Origin: Haloarcula pellucida
Lineage (GTDB): Archaea; Halobacteriota; Halobacteria; Halobacteriales; Haloarculaceae
Reading direction: 5' to 3'
DNA length: 64,000 nucleotides
Assembly: GCF_014647235.1 (NCBI RefSeq)
Contig: NZ_BMOU01000001.1
Location: forward strand, 226,261 to 290,260
The number at the start of each line of letters is the position of its first letter. Within the stretch, counting starts at the first letter, position 1. Both the position numbers and the translations under genes were made by a program. This document shows positions 1-6,469 of this stretch, piece after piece. The notes beneath the pieces are model-generated. The model was given only the letters and a program-made list of their open reading frames with translations. It was not told the DNA's origin and searched no databases.

Positions 1-339
1 GTCGATCCCACAACCAACGAATTCCTGCACGTCCGCCTGTTTCCAACGACGAATTCGGGACTCACGCTCGTGTTTCTGCGTGAACTCCGCGAGAAACACA
101 ACATCGACGATGCGACGTTTCTCATCGACGACGCTGCCCATCTCAAAGACGCACTCTCACGACTCGGCCTCCGATTTCATATCCGTCGCCACGGAAATCG
201 GAACAGCGTCGAACGTATCTTTCGTGAGGTAAAACGACGAACCTCTTCGTTTTCAAATACGTTTAGTCACGTCGAGCCGGCGACAGCAGAATCCTGGCTC
301 GAAGCCTTCGCTGTCTGGTGGAACCGATGCCAAAGTTAA
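1..339 (+). CDS. IS6-type transposase, C-terminal part (cut by window start)
   Basis: The frame is open from base 1 and ends at TAA 337-339, giving about 112 residues; the N-terminal part lies outside the window. The remaining segment has the second catalytic Asp in FLIDDA and the catalytic Glu region NSVERIFREVKRR, with the ending FAVWWNRCQS. This is the DDE layout of haloarchaeal IS6-type insertion sequences. The enzyme would catalyse replicative transposition. The right end of the element is probably within about 10 bases after the stop, because a minus-strand membrane gene begins to read sensibly there. The terminal inverted repeat cannot be verified because the left end is missing. Confidence 0.85.
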   Translation, partial: VDPTTNEFLHVRLFPTTNSGLTLVFLRELREKHNIDDATFLIDDAAHLKDALSRLGLRFHIRRHGNRNSVERIFREVKRRTSSFSNTFSHVEPATAESWLEAFAVWWNRCQS

Positions 340-345
340 CACGAC

Positions 346-492
346 GAAGACCACCCCCAATACAAATATTGAGGAGCCAAAGATTACTGGGGAGCGTGAT
401 TCATACATTTTTGCCTGAGAATAAGCGTAGAATGAGATGGCACCTTGTGCGATCAGGAATAGTGGGGCTCCAACAACTGCTATAGCGGGCAT
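346..492 (-). pseudogene. small membrane protein gene truncated by the IS insertion
   Basis: A minus-strand frame starts with ATG at 492 and gives about 50 residues with two hydrophobic stretches: VVGAPLFLIAQGAISFYAY near residues 6-24 and FGSSIFVLGVVFVVLTLA near 38-55. It then runs into the insertion sequence, where it stops at 253 after a composition break (a polar tail). A good archaeal TATA box (513-521, minus strand) lies about 26 bases before the ATG, so the gene is likely still transcribed as a leaderless message. The native C-terminus is lost or replaced. I do not recognise the family. Boundary with the IS is approximate. Confidence 0.5.
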
Positions 493-841
493 ATATACTG
501 CTGTGATATGTCAGTATAAAACCTTTTTGAGAAGATTGCTACTCATATCAGTAGTTGAAAACACGCCTATTCTATTCAGTAGTGCTTCCGAGCTCCGGTC
601 GGTATTAGAAGGGGGCTCAGAGCAAGAGGAATACCGTGCTCACACACATAAGGATACAATCAATTAGGCCTTTAGACTCAGATATTAGGCTCCGTTGAAA
701 CACTCTGAAACTGATAGAGCCGGTGTGCGAGATACAGAGGGTGGATGCAGCACGGAGAGTGTGTTTGGTTCAGGCCGAACGGGATGAAAAGGCAGTGGAA
801 CGTCTGCGCATTAATCGTCCAACCTCGGTTGAGGTGCGCGT
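493..841. other. AT-rich intergenic stretch
   Basis: No convincing gene. A plus-strand frame (437-667) overlaps the truncated gene and looks like chance. At 688-701 GGCTCCGTTGAAAC resembles, from memory, IS6-type terminal repeats and could be an old insertion-sequence end. It also forms GGCTC...GAGCC arms with 715-719. Nothing else was recognised. Confidence 0.4.
512..523 (-). promoter_or_regulatory. TATA box of the truncated membrane gene
   Basis: Minus-strand GGTTTTATACTG is centred about 26 bases upstream of the ATG at 492, the usual spacing for a leaderless haloarchaeal transcript. Confidence 0.55.
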
Positions 842-1600
842 CTACACAGAACGACGTTCATTCTCGATGTGATCAACGTAGGTGTCAACCACGTTCTGAA
901 TGATGGTTTCGCCGGCTTTAGCGGTTGCTTTAGCCGGATCGCCAAGCACACCGTTTTGGGTGATGGTTTTGAATCCTTCGCTCAGAAGGCGAGCGGTAGA
1001 GATCTCCCCTTCAGGGCCGGACTCGATGTTCTCAACCCTTACTAGATCCTCATTCACCGCCAACACCACTGCCGTCTCGGCTGCACCGGCATGAATCACG
1101 TCCTGATCGTATTCGATCCCGGCCTTGCTGAGGCCATCATTCAGTAACTGCATATGCTCGTCGAGGTCAGCCAAGGGAATCACAGTGGCTTCGATTTCCC
1201 GAGCGACATCAGGTGCGACAGTCTTGACTGGGCCGAAATTCCCGCCGTGCGTCGGGACTAAGACGATATGTTCGAAGCCGTGGTCATCGAGCGACCGGCA
1301 GTATGCCCGGATTACATCCATCAGTGTCTCGGGTGGGATAGTGATTGTGCCTGGGAATTCCATGTGATGTCCCGAGCAGCCAGGCCGGATCGTCGGTGCA
1401 GCAAGAGCATCCCCCAATTTCTCCGCGATCCGCTGCGAGAGTTCGTCACCGTCCAGTGTGTCCATATTCAACGGAAGGTGGGGACCGTGCTGTTCGATCG
1501 ACCCGACGGAAACGATCGCCGTCCGTATCTCGTTTTCGAGAGCTGATTCGACTTCTGGCCATACCATCTCCTCAAGGAGTATTGGCCTGCGAGAAGGCAT
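842..1600 (-). CDS. creatininase family amidohydrolase
   Basis: 252 residues, the usual length of the creatininase / creatinine amidohydrolase family, metal-dependent enzymes that open cyclic amides (creatinine, or formamide-type intermediates in cofactor pathways). The family's metal-site pattern is visible: SIEQHGPHLPL with E36 and H38, Asp near 47, PTHGGN with H118, and HAGAAETA with H170 and E175. The start at 1600 is preceded by GGAGG about 12 bases upstream. A TATA-like run lies near 1626-1634. Neighbours are mobile or secreted-protein genes, so the substrate cannot be inferred from context; true creatininase activity is only one possibility. Confidence 0.85.
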   Translation of the reverse strand: MPSRRPILLEEMVWPEVESALENEIRTAIVSVGSIEQHGPHLPLNMDTLDGDELSQRIAEKLGDALAAPTIRPGCSGHHMEFPGTITIPPETLMDVIRAYCRSLDDHGFEHIVLVPTHGGNFGPVKTVAPDVAREIEATVIPLADLDEHMQLLNDGLSKAGIEYDQDVIHAGAAETAVVLAVNEDLVRVENIESGPEGEISTARLLSEGFKTITQNGVLGDPAKATAKAGETIIQNVVDTYVDHIENERRSV

Positions 1601-1682
1601 GCAGTTGGTGGTCCTCCCGCATGGATTAAAAATCCTATCAAACGATAGCGTTGACGTAAGCGTTGTTTGGTATCAGACCGTC

Positions 1683-2342
1683 TTATCTGGCCTCTTCGGC
1701 ATCGATTTGCCAGCTGAACTGTTTGCATCGGTATCCATAGCTTGGGTCGTAGACGCATGCTTCGCCCTGCACCTCAACGATGTATATCGCGTAATGCGGC
1801 GCTCCTAATCCATCAACCTCTACTGTGGCATCCAACTCTGCGACTCCCGCAGTAAAATTGTACTCAACTTCTGTATTGCAGTCGTTGCCTTTCCCAGCAC
1901 AAGTCGTTTGATCGAATACTGTGAAACAAAAGTCCCAATCACACGTGCCTGCCTCGTGTGTGAAACTCCAACTAAATGTAACTCCTGCAACATCGAATGA
2001 CCCGCCAAGATCTAAATCATCACCGTCTGCTTGTTGGATGCCCACACCAGTAGCAACTGAATCAACGGTATGGTTTACTTCGTTCTCGGAACCAGTTGTG
2101 AACCACTCAGGATGATTCTGATTACCGTTCGACTGTTCTGAAGCGCCATTAGAACCATCCGATGTTTTTCTTCGATTGGTGTTGTTTTTAGCCGATGCCA
2201 CTCCGGTCAGAATTGTACTGCTGACTCCCGCAGAAGTAACTAATTTAAGTATATTTCTCCGAGTCTGCGAACTATAACTTTCTTTATTGACCTCTTCTCC
2301 AGACTCATTAGATCTACTTAGCGACTTCAATTCACCCTTCAT
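1683..2342 (-). CDS. Tat-type secreted protein, cysteine-containing, unknown function
   Basis: 219 residues. Residues about 28-52 form a Tat-like signal (TRRNILKLVTSAGV followed by a hydrophobic run ending in ASA), so export is likely. A polar linker rich in N, G and S follows, then a predicted beta-rich domain with at least six cysteines (CDWDFC, TTCAGKGNDC, GEAC, YRCKQ), suited to disulfides outside the cell. The start is supported by a TATA box at 2363-2375, 27 bases upstream, giving a leaderless transcript. No family recognised; codon use and base composition are less GC-rich than the core genes, suggesting recent acquisition. It does not match the halocin C8 pattern I know. Confidence 0.65.
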   Translation of the reverse strand: MKGELKSLSRSNESGEEVNKESYSSQTRRNILKLVTSAGVSSTILTGVASAKNNTNRRKTSDGSNGASEQSNGNQNHPEWFTTGSENEVNHTVDSVATGVGIQQADGDDLDLGGSFDVAGVTFSWSFTHEAGTCDWDFCFTVFDQTTCAGKGNDCNTEVEYNFTAGVAELDATVEVDGLGAPHYAIYIVEVQGEACVYDPSYGYRCKQFSWQIDAEEAR

Positions 2343-2362
2343 AAAGTAAAAATAGTCTAAGT

Positions 2363-2375
2363 GATTTATAAAATA
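2363..2375 (-). promoter_or_regulatory. TATA box of the Tat-type secreted protein gene
   Basis: Minus-strand TATTTTATAAATC lies about 27 bases before the ATG at 2342, which fixes the start of that gene. Confidence 0.6.
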
Positions 2376-2486
2376 CTTTACCCAGAATTTTATATAAAAC
2401 CTTCAATATAATGGGTGCATGAATACCACGGGTTTTATTTAGTCCACTAAGGGGGTGTTTGAGAATCGGCATTAATAACGGAGTGC

Positions 2487-2903
2487 TTAGAGTTGATCAA
2501 TTCCTCGTGCAACTCTGTCTCCGATGGCAGCACCGACAACTGATGCAAGAACAGCAACAGACAGTCCAAAAACAATAGCAACAGGAACGAACAGTACCGT
2601 TAGAACACCGTACTCGAACGATGCCGACCAGCCGTCTTCCAGAATCTCAAACACATGCCATATTGTCGGAAGGCCGCCCAGTAATCCAGTTCGTAAGCCA
2701 GCACGGCCGATTGATATCGGGGTGCGGTTGTAATGATACCCTACAATAACTCCTGCAAATAACACTGGTGTGAACGAAATAACGTTCCCAGAGGAGAACA
2801 AAGAAACCGCTACCGTAACCGGAACCGAACAGATTCCAAGTATCGTCGCTATCCGCAGCGATTGGCCGGTCTCCGAAATCTTTGGCAACTGAGTAAGCTC
2901 CAT
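2487..2903 (-). CDS. DUF5518-like small membrane protein
   Basis: 138 residues with four hydrophobic segments (about 20-40, 46-58, 70-82 and 100-128) and the YHYNRTPISIGRAGLRTGLLGG loop that I associate with haloarchaeal DUF5518 membrane proteins, which are often near mobile DNA. Function unknown. A TATA-like run (2934-2944, minus strand) precedes the start. Family assignment is from overall look, not from a defining motif. Confidence 0.6.
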   Translation of the reverse strand: MELTQLPKISETGQSLRIATILGICSVPVTVAVSLFSSGNVISFTPVLFAGVIVGYHYNRTPISIGRAGLRTGLLGGLPTIWHVFEILEDGWSASFEYGVLTVLFVPVAIVFGLSVAVLASVVGAAIGDRVARGIDQL

Positions 2904-3242
2904 CTCTTATGAATCCTTCACGAGTGCCAGAGTGTATAAAATATACGATATATTATTTCCCGTAATAATATGCTGGTGTTCGTAGACAGTCTTCTAATCG
3001 GAATAGCAAGGTAGCTCACGCGGCTGCCCTGAGGAACGTGATTCCGAGATACTGCGTTACTACCACACGGGGCGCTGTACGAGCAATTGGTCGACGAACA
3101 CGGCCTGTTCTGATAGTGACTGCTGTAAGTCATTCCGGTATCGACCGCCAGCCAGCGGATGGTCGAACCGGTACATAGTTACAGCAATCACTATGAGCCA
3201 TCGGCGGGGACGTTATCCGCCATCGTGTCGTAGACGCTTACA
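2904..3242. other. intergenic stretch with hairpin element
   Basis: AT-rich at its left end (promoter of the DUF5518-like gene), then moderately GC-rich. A short open phrase near 3044-3112 (TALLPHGALYEQLVDEHGLF then stop) could be a gene remnant but has no start. The only clear structure is the palindrome at 3111-3196. Confidence 0.5.
3111..3196. repeat. 86-base palindromic (hairpin) element
   Basis: Arms 3111-3146 and 3161-3196 are inverted copies: ATAGTGACTGCTGTAA (3113-3128) pairs with TTACAGCAATCACTAT (3179-3194) with one mismatch, and GGTCGA/TCGACC pair next to the short loop 3147-3160. Allowing two single-base gaps about 28 of 36 positions pair. Such full-length hairpins are typical of small non-autonomous elements, or of a structured RNA; no second copy was seen in the window. 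Confidence 0.6.
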
Positions 3243-3554
3243 ATGGACGACGCTCGACTCCTTCGTGCGTTCGTGCTTCCCGAGCTCGCGATGCTGTCGA
3301 TCCTCCTCCTCTATCTCGGTGCCCGCCTCACCAGCGAGACGGGCCGCGCGGCGTCACTCTCGCGCCCGCTCACGCTCGCCGCGTTCCTGTTCGTCCTCCT
3401 CGAACTGCTGATTCCGCTGGCCGTCTGTCTCGACGTCTGCCGACGGCCCGACGACCCCGATATGATCCGGGTCCACGCCGCCGCGATGCCGCTCGTGAAC
3501 GTCCTCGGCGTGCTGGCGTACCTCGACGACCGTAAGCGGTCCCGGGAGAAGTGA
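3243..3554 (+). CDS. small integral membrane protein, unknown
   Basis: 103 residues with three hydrophobic helices (about 9-26, 38-58 and 75-94). It starts just after the accessory strip and 52 bases before the helicase gene, on the same strand. No family recognised. The composition matches the core chromosome (GC-rich, third-position G/C). Residues DDRKRSREK form a charged cytoplasmic tail. Confidence 0.6.
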   Translation: MDDARLLRAFVLPELAMLSILLLYLGARLTSETGRAASLSRPLTLAAFLFVLLELLIPLAVCLDVCRRPDDPDMIRVHAAAMPLVNVLGVLAYLDDRKRSREK

Positions 3555-3606
3555 CGCCACCGCCCAGACGAAACCCGTTTGCCCCTCTGGCCCGTCCCTG
3601 CCTGTA

Positions 3607-5460
3607 GTGACAGCAGAGGAGCCAGCCGACGAGACGGCCGGTACGACTATCGAACTCGACGCGGTGTACGACGCCATCGACGCCGTCGGTCGGCCACATC
3701 TGACTGCGACGGAACTCTCCCGGAAGACCGACTTGACCCCCGACGAGGCCCGCGACGCCCTCGAAGCGCTCGCCGCCGACGGTGACATCCAGCGACAGGA
3801 CGTCGCCGAGACGGACGCCGTCTGGTACCCGACCGACGTCGCCGAGGTGACCGACCGCGAACGGGTCGTCCTGTTTCCGGACCGCCGGGAAGTCGTCGTC
3901 GAGCACCCCGACCAGTTCACGCGGGCACAACTCTCGCAGTTCGCCCGCCTACAGGACTCCAATCGGTCGGGCGGCTACGTCTACGAGATTCGGGAAGCCG
4001 ACGTCTGGGCGGCCCCCCACGAGTCGCTCGACGGATTGCTGGCGACGATGCGGGACGTTCTCGGGGAGCGCTCACCTCACCTCGAAGAGTGGGTGACGAG
4101 CCAGTGGGAACGCGCCCGGAAGTTCCGTCTCTACACGCACGAGGACGGCTACGTCGTCCTCGAAGCCGACAGCGACGACCTGATGGGAAACGTCGCCCGG
4201 CAGAAACTCGCCGAGGACACCCTGCGGGCGCCCATCTCGGACTCCGAGGCGTGGGTCAACGAGGACGCCACCGCCGAGGTAAAGCGCACGCTGTACGAGG
4301 CGGGCTATCCGGTCCGGGACGACCGGGAACTGGAGGAAGGCGACGCGCTGGAGATGGACCTCCTGCTCCGCCTGCGGGACTATCAGGCTGACTGGGTGGA
4401 GCGGTTCACCGAGCAGGGCTCTGGCGTGTTCGTCGGGCCACCGGGGTCTGGCAAGACGGTGGCGGCGATGGGGACGATGGCCGCCATCGGCGGCGAGACG
4501 CTGATTCTCGTCCCCTCGCGGGAACTCGCCACGCAGTGGCACGACGAACTCGTCCGACACACGTCGCTCTCCGACGCCGACATCGGTGAGTACCACGGCG
4601 GGACGAAGGAGATCCGCCCGGTTACCATCGCCACCTACCGCACCGCCGGGATGGACCGCCACCGGAAACTGTTCGACCAGCGCAAGTGGGGGCTCATCGT
4701 CTACGACGAGGTCCACCACGTCCCGAGCCCCATCCACCGCCGGAGCGCCGACCTCCAGACCAAACACCGCCTCGGCCTGACGGCGACGCCGACCCGCGAG
4801 AGCGACGACGAGGAGGAGATATTCACGCTCGTCGGCCCGCCCATCGGCACCGACTGGGGCAAACTGTTCGACGAGGGCTACGTCGCCGAACCCGAAGTCG
4901 AGATTCGGCTGGTCCCGTGGGGCGGGGACGGGGAGCGCTCGGAGTACGCCGCCACGTCGGGTCACGACCGGCGACAGGCCGCCGCCAGCAACACCGGCAA
5001 AGTCGACGAGATACGGTACACGCTCGCCGAACAGCCGGGCGCGAAGGCGCTGGTGTTCGTCGAGTATCTGGACCAAGGCGAGGCCATCAGCGAGGCCATC
5101 GACGCGCCCTTCATCAGCGGCGAGACCCCCCACGCCCAGCGGGAGCGACTGTTCGACGAGTTCCGTCGGAGCGAACGTGACACGCTGGTCGTCTCGCGGG
5201 TCGGCGACGAGGGAATCGACCTGCCCGACGCCGAACTCGCTGTCGTCGCCTCGGGTCTGGGCGGGTCCCGGCGGCAGGGGGCACAGCGGGCCGGGCGGAC
5301 GATGCGGCCCGCGGGCGACGCGCGCATGGTCATTCTCGCCACTCGGGGGACGACGGAGGAGGACTTCGTCCGCCGGCAGATGCGCCACCTCGCCTCGAAG
5401 GGCATCCGCGTGAACGAGACCGAGGCCGAGGCCGTCGACCCGCCCGTAGCCGAGGACTAG
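3607..5460 (+). CDS. XPB/Rad25-type superfamily 2 DNA helicase with N-terminal winged helix
   Basis: 617 residues, starting with GTG. Residues 15-75 look like a winged-helix domain. A middle region follows, then the helicase core: YQADW near 264, Walker A GPPGSGKT near 277, DEVHH near 367, GLTATPTRES (motif III and an XPB-like RE-S/D segment) and QRAGRTMRP (motif VI) near 560. It belongs with archaeal XPB/Rad25 DNA-unwinding enzymes of repair or transcription. It is much longer at the N-terminus than the second XPB at 53443. It ends one base before a repeated hairpin element. The specific role of this haloarchaeal branch is not known to me. Confidence 0.85.
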   Translation: MTAEEPADETAGTTIELDAVYDAIDAVGRPHLTATELSRKTDLTPDEARDALEALAADGDIQRQDVAETDAVWYPTDVAEVTDRERVVLFPDRREVVVEHPDQFTRAQLSQFARLQDSNRSGGYVYEIREADVWAAPHESLDGLLATMRDVLGERSPHLEEWVTSQWERARKFRLYTHEDGYVVLEADSDDLMGNVARQKLAEDTLRAPISDSEAWVNEDATAEVKRTLYEAGYPVRDDRELEEGDALEMDLLLRLRDYQADWVERFTEQGSGVFVGPPGSGKTVAAMGTMAAIGGETLILVPSRELATQWHDELVRHTSLSDADIGEYHGGTKEIRPVTIATYRTAGMDRHRKLFDQRKWGLIVYDEVHHVPSPIHRRSADLQTKHRLGLTATPTRESDDEEEIFTLVGPPIGTDWGKLFDEGYVAEPEVEIRLVPWGGDGERSEYAATSGHDRRQAAASNTGKVDEIRYTLAEQPGAKALVFVEYLDQGEAISEAIDAPFISGETPHAQRERLFDEFRRSERDTLVVSRVGDEGIDLPDAELAVVASGLGGSRRQGAQRAGRTMRPAGDARMVILATRGTTEEDFVRRQMRHLASKGIRVNETEAEAVDPPVAED

Positions 5461-5461
5461 C

Positions 5462-5541
5462 GTAACAATTGAAACGATTCACACACCGACCGCACCGCGG
5501 TCGTGCGATCGGGTGTGCATTGATTTTCAATGGCTACTATA
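5462..5541 (+). repeat. 80-base hairpin repeat, copy 1
   Basis: 77 of 80 bases match the reverse complement of 58128-58207. Core stem: CACACCGACCGCAC (5482-5495) with GTGCGATCGGGTGTG (5503-5517), loop of 7. It lies between two convergent genes, starting one base after the helicase stop, and it supplies the TAG stop of the methyltransferase (5537-5539). It may act as a two-way terminator, be a mobile hairpin, or both. Confidence 0.85.
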
Positions 5542-6148
5542 AGGCCCGGCCCCGTACGATGGCGAACGTTCCGCCGAGTTCGTCGGGGACCTCCTCGACA
5601 GTTGTTATCTCGAATCCGGCATCTGTGAGTAACTCACGGTTCCGATCGGCGCCGTGGAAACTCCACGCCATCCGCTCGCCGGTGTCCAACCAGTCGTCGT
5701 TCTCCCCGGCCCACGCCTCGGCCCCGACCGCGACGAGCAGGTGCCCGCCCGGCCGGAGAACGCGCTCGAACTCGGCGAAGACGGCGGCGTGTTCCTCGCG
5801 GGGAACGTGGATGACCGCGTGATAGGAGACGACGGCGTCGAACGTCCCGTCACCGAACGGGAGGTGAGCGAGGTCACCCTGTACGAGTCCGGCGCTCGAG
5901 ACTCGCTCGCGTGCCGTCCGCAACTGCTCGCGTGAGATATCGAGACCGGGCACGTCGTGTCGCTCAGCGAGGACCTCGGTCGCTGGCGTACCCGCTCCAC
6001 AGCCTGCATCGAGGACGAGACTCCCATCGCCGAGCGTCGACGCGAGTCGTTCGACGAGGGCACGTTCGCGCCCCGCACCATCACGCTCGGCCGCGTACGT
6101 TGCCGCTATCTCGTCGTACCCCTCCCTCACGACGTCCCGCTGGTTCAT
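5537..6148 (-). CDS. class I SAM-dependent methyltransferase
   Basis: 203 residues from ATG 6148 (MNQRDVVREGYDEIA), which matches the family N-terminus better than the in-frame start further upstream. SAM-binding motif I VLDAGCGAG is at about 46-54, the acidic ribose-binding loop at GLDIS near 64-68, then HLPFGDGTFDAVVSYHAVIH and LRPGGHLLV (about 92-135). This is the UbiE/COQ5-like small-molecule methyltransferase pattern. Substrate unknown. The last codon and stop lie in the hairpin repeat, so the C-terminus may have been reset by that insertion. Confidence 0.85.
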   Translation of the reverse strand: MNQRDVVREGYDEIAATYAAERDGAGRERALVERLASTLGDGSLVLDAGCGAGTPATEVLAERHDVPGLDISREQLRTARERVSSAGLVQGDLAHLPFGDGTFDAVVSYHAVIHVPREEHAAVFAEFERVLRPGGHLLVAVGAEAWAGENDDWLDTGERMAWSFHGADRNRELLTDAGFEITTVEEVPDELGGTFAIVRGRAL

Positions 6149-6286
6149 AGCGTGGCTGGAGGAGCGGCCGATAAGTGCTTTCTGCCTATGTGAGGTCGTG
6201 TGAAATCTATCCACGTAGCGCCGCCGGGTCTGAACACCTCAGTCGCTAGAAACTGTAACTATATGTCTGTACGACCAAGCCGGGTC

Positions 6287-6469
6287 ATGGTCCCCGCTAT
6301 GACCTGCCCCGACTGCGGTGCGCAGGTCGAACGGGCAGACGACCTCGGGGCCGGCCGCCGCGTCCACCGGGTGCGTATCCACGACGACGGGAGGGTAACT
6401 GTCGCAGGCGACGAGACGGTCACACTCTGGCACTGTGCGAACTGCGACCTCGTGGTCGGGTTCAGTTAG
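6287..6469 (+). CDS. small zinc-ribbon protein
   Basis: 60 residues from ATG 6287 (a second ATG is at 6299). Two Cys pairs, CPDCG near the N-terminus and CANC near the C-terminus, flank a beta-rich basic segment and make a zinc ribbon. A TATA-like ACTATAT (about 6257-6264) is 26 bases upstream, supporting a leaderless start at 6287. The 3' end overlaps the convergent folate gene by 8 bases. Function unknown; such haloarchaeal ribbons may bind nucleic acid or protein. Confidence 0.6.
   Translation: MVPAMTCPDCGAQVERADDLGAGRRVHRVRIHDDGRVTVAGDETVTLWHCANCDLVVGFS

Noticed and set aside
3044..3112. Short phrase TALLPHGALYEQLVDEHGLF as a gene remnant
   Set aside because: No start codon, and I could not link it to any protein; kept only as a remark.
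2918..3133. 71-residue minus-strand frame in the AT-rich spacer
   Set aside because: Low-complexity sequence without a family or RBS, and it overlaps the palindrome.
4072..5388. 438-residue minus-strand frame opposite the helicase
   Set aside because: Shadow of the GC-rich plus-strand gene: low hydrophobic core, Arg/Val/Gly-heavy, no motif, while the plus frame has complete helicase motifs.
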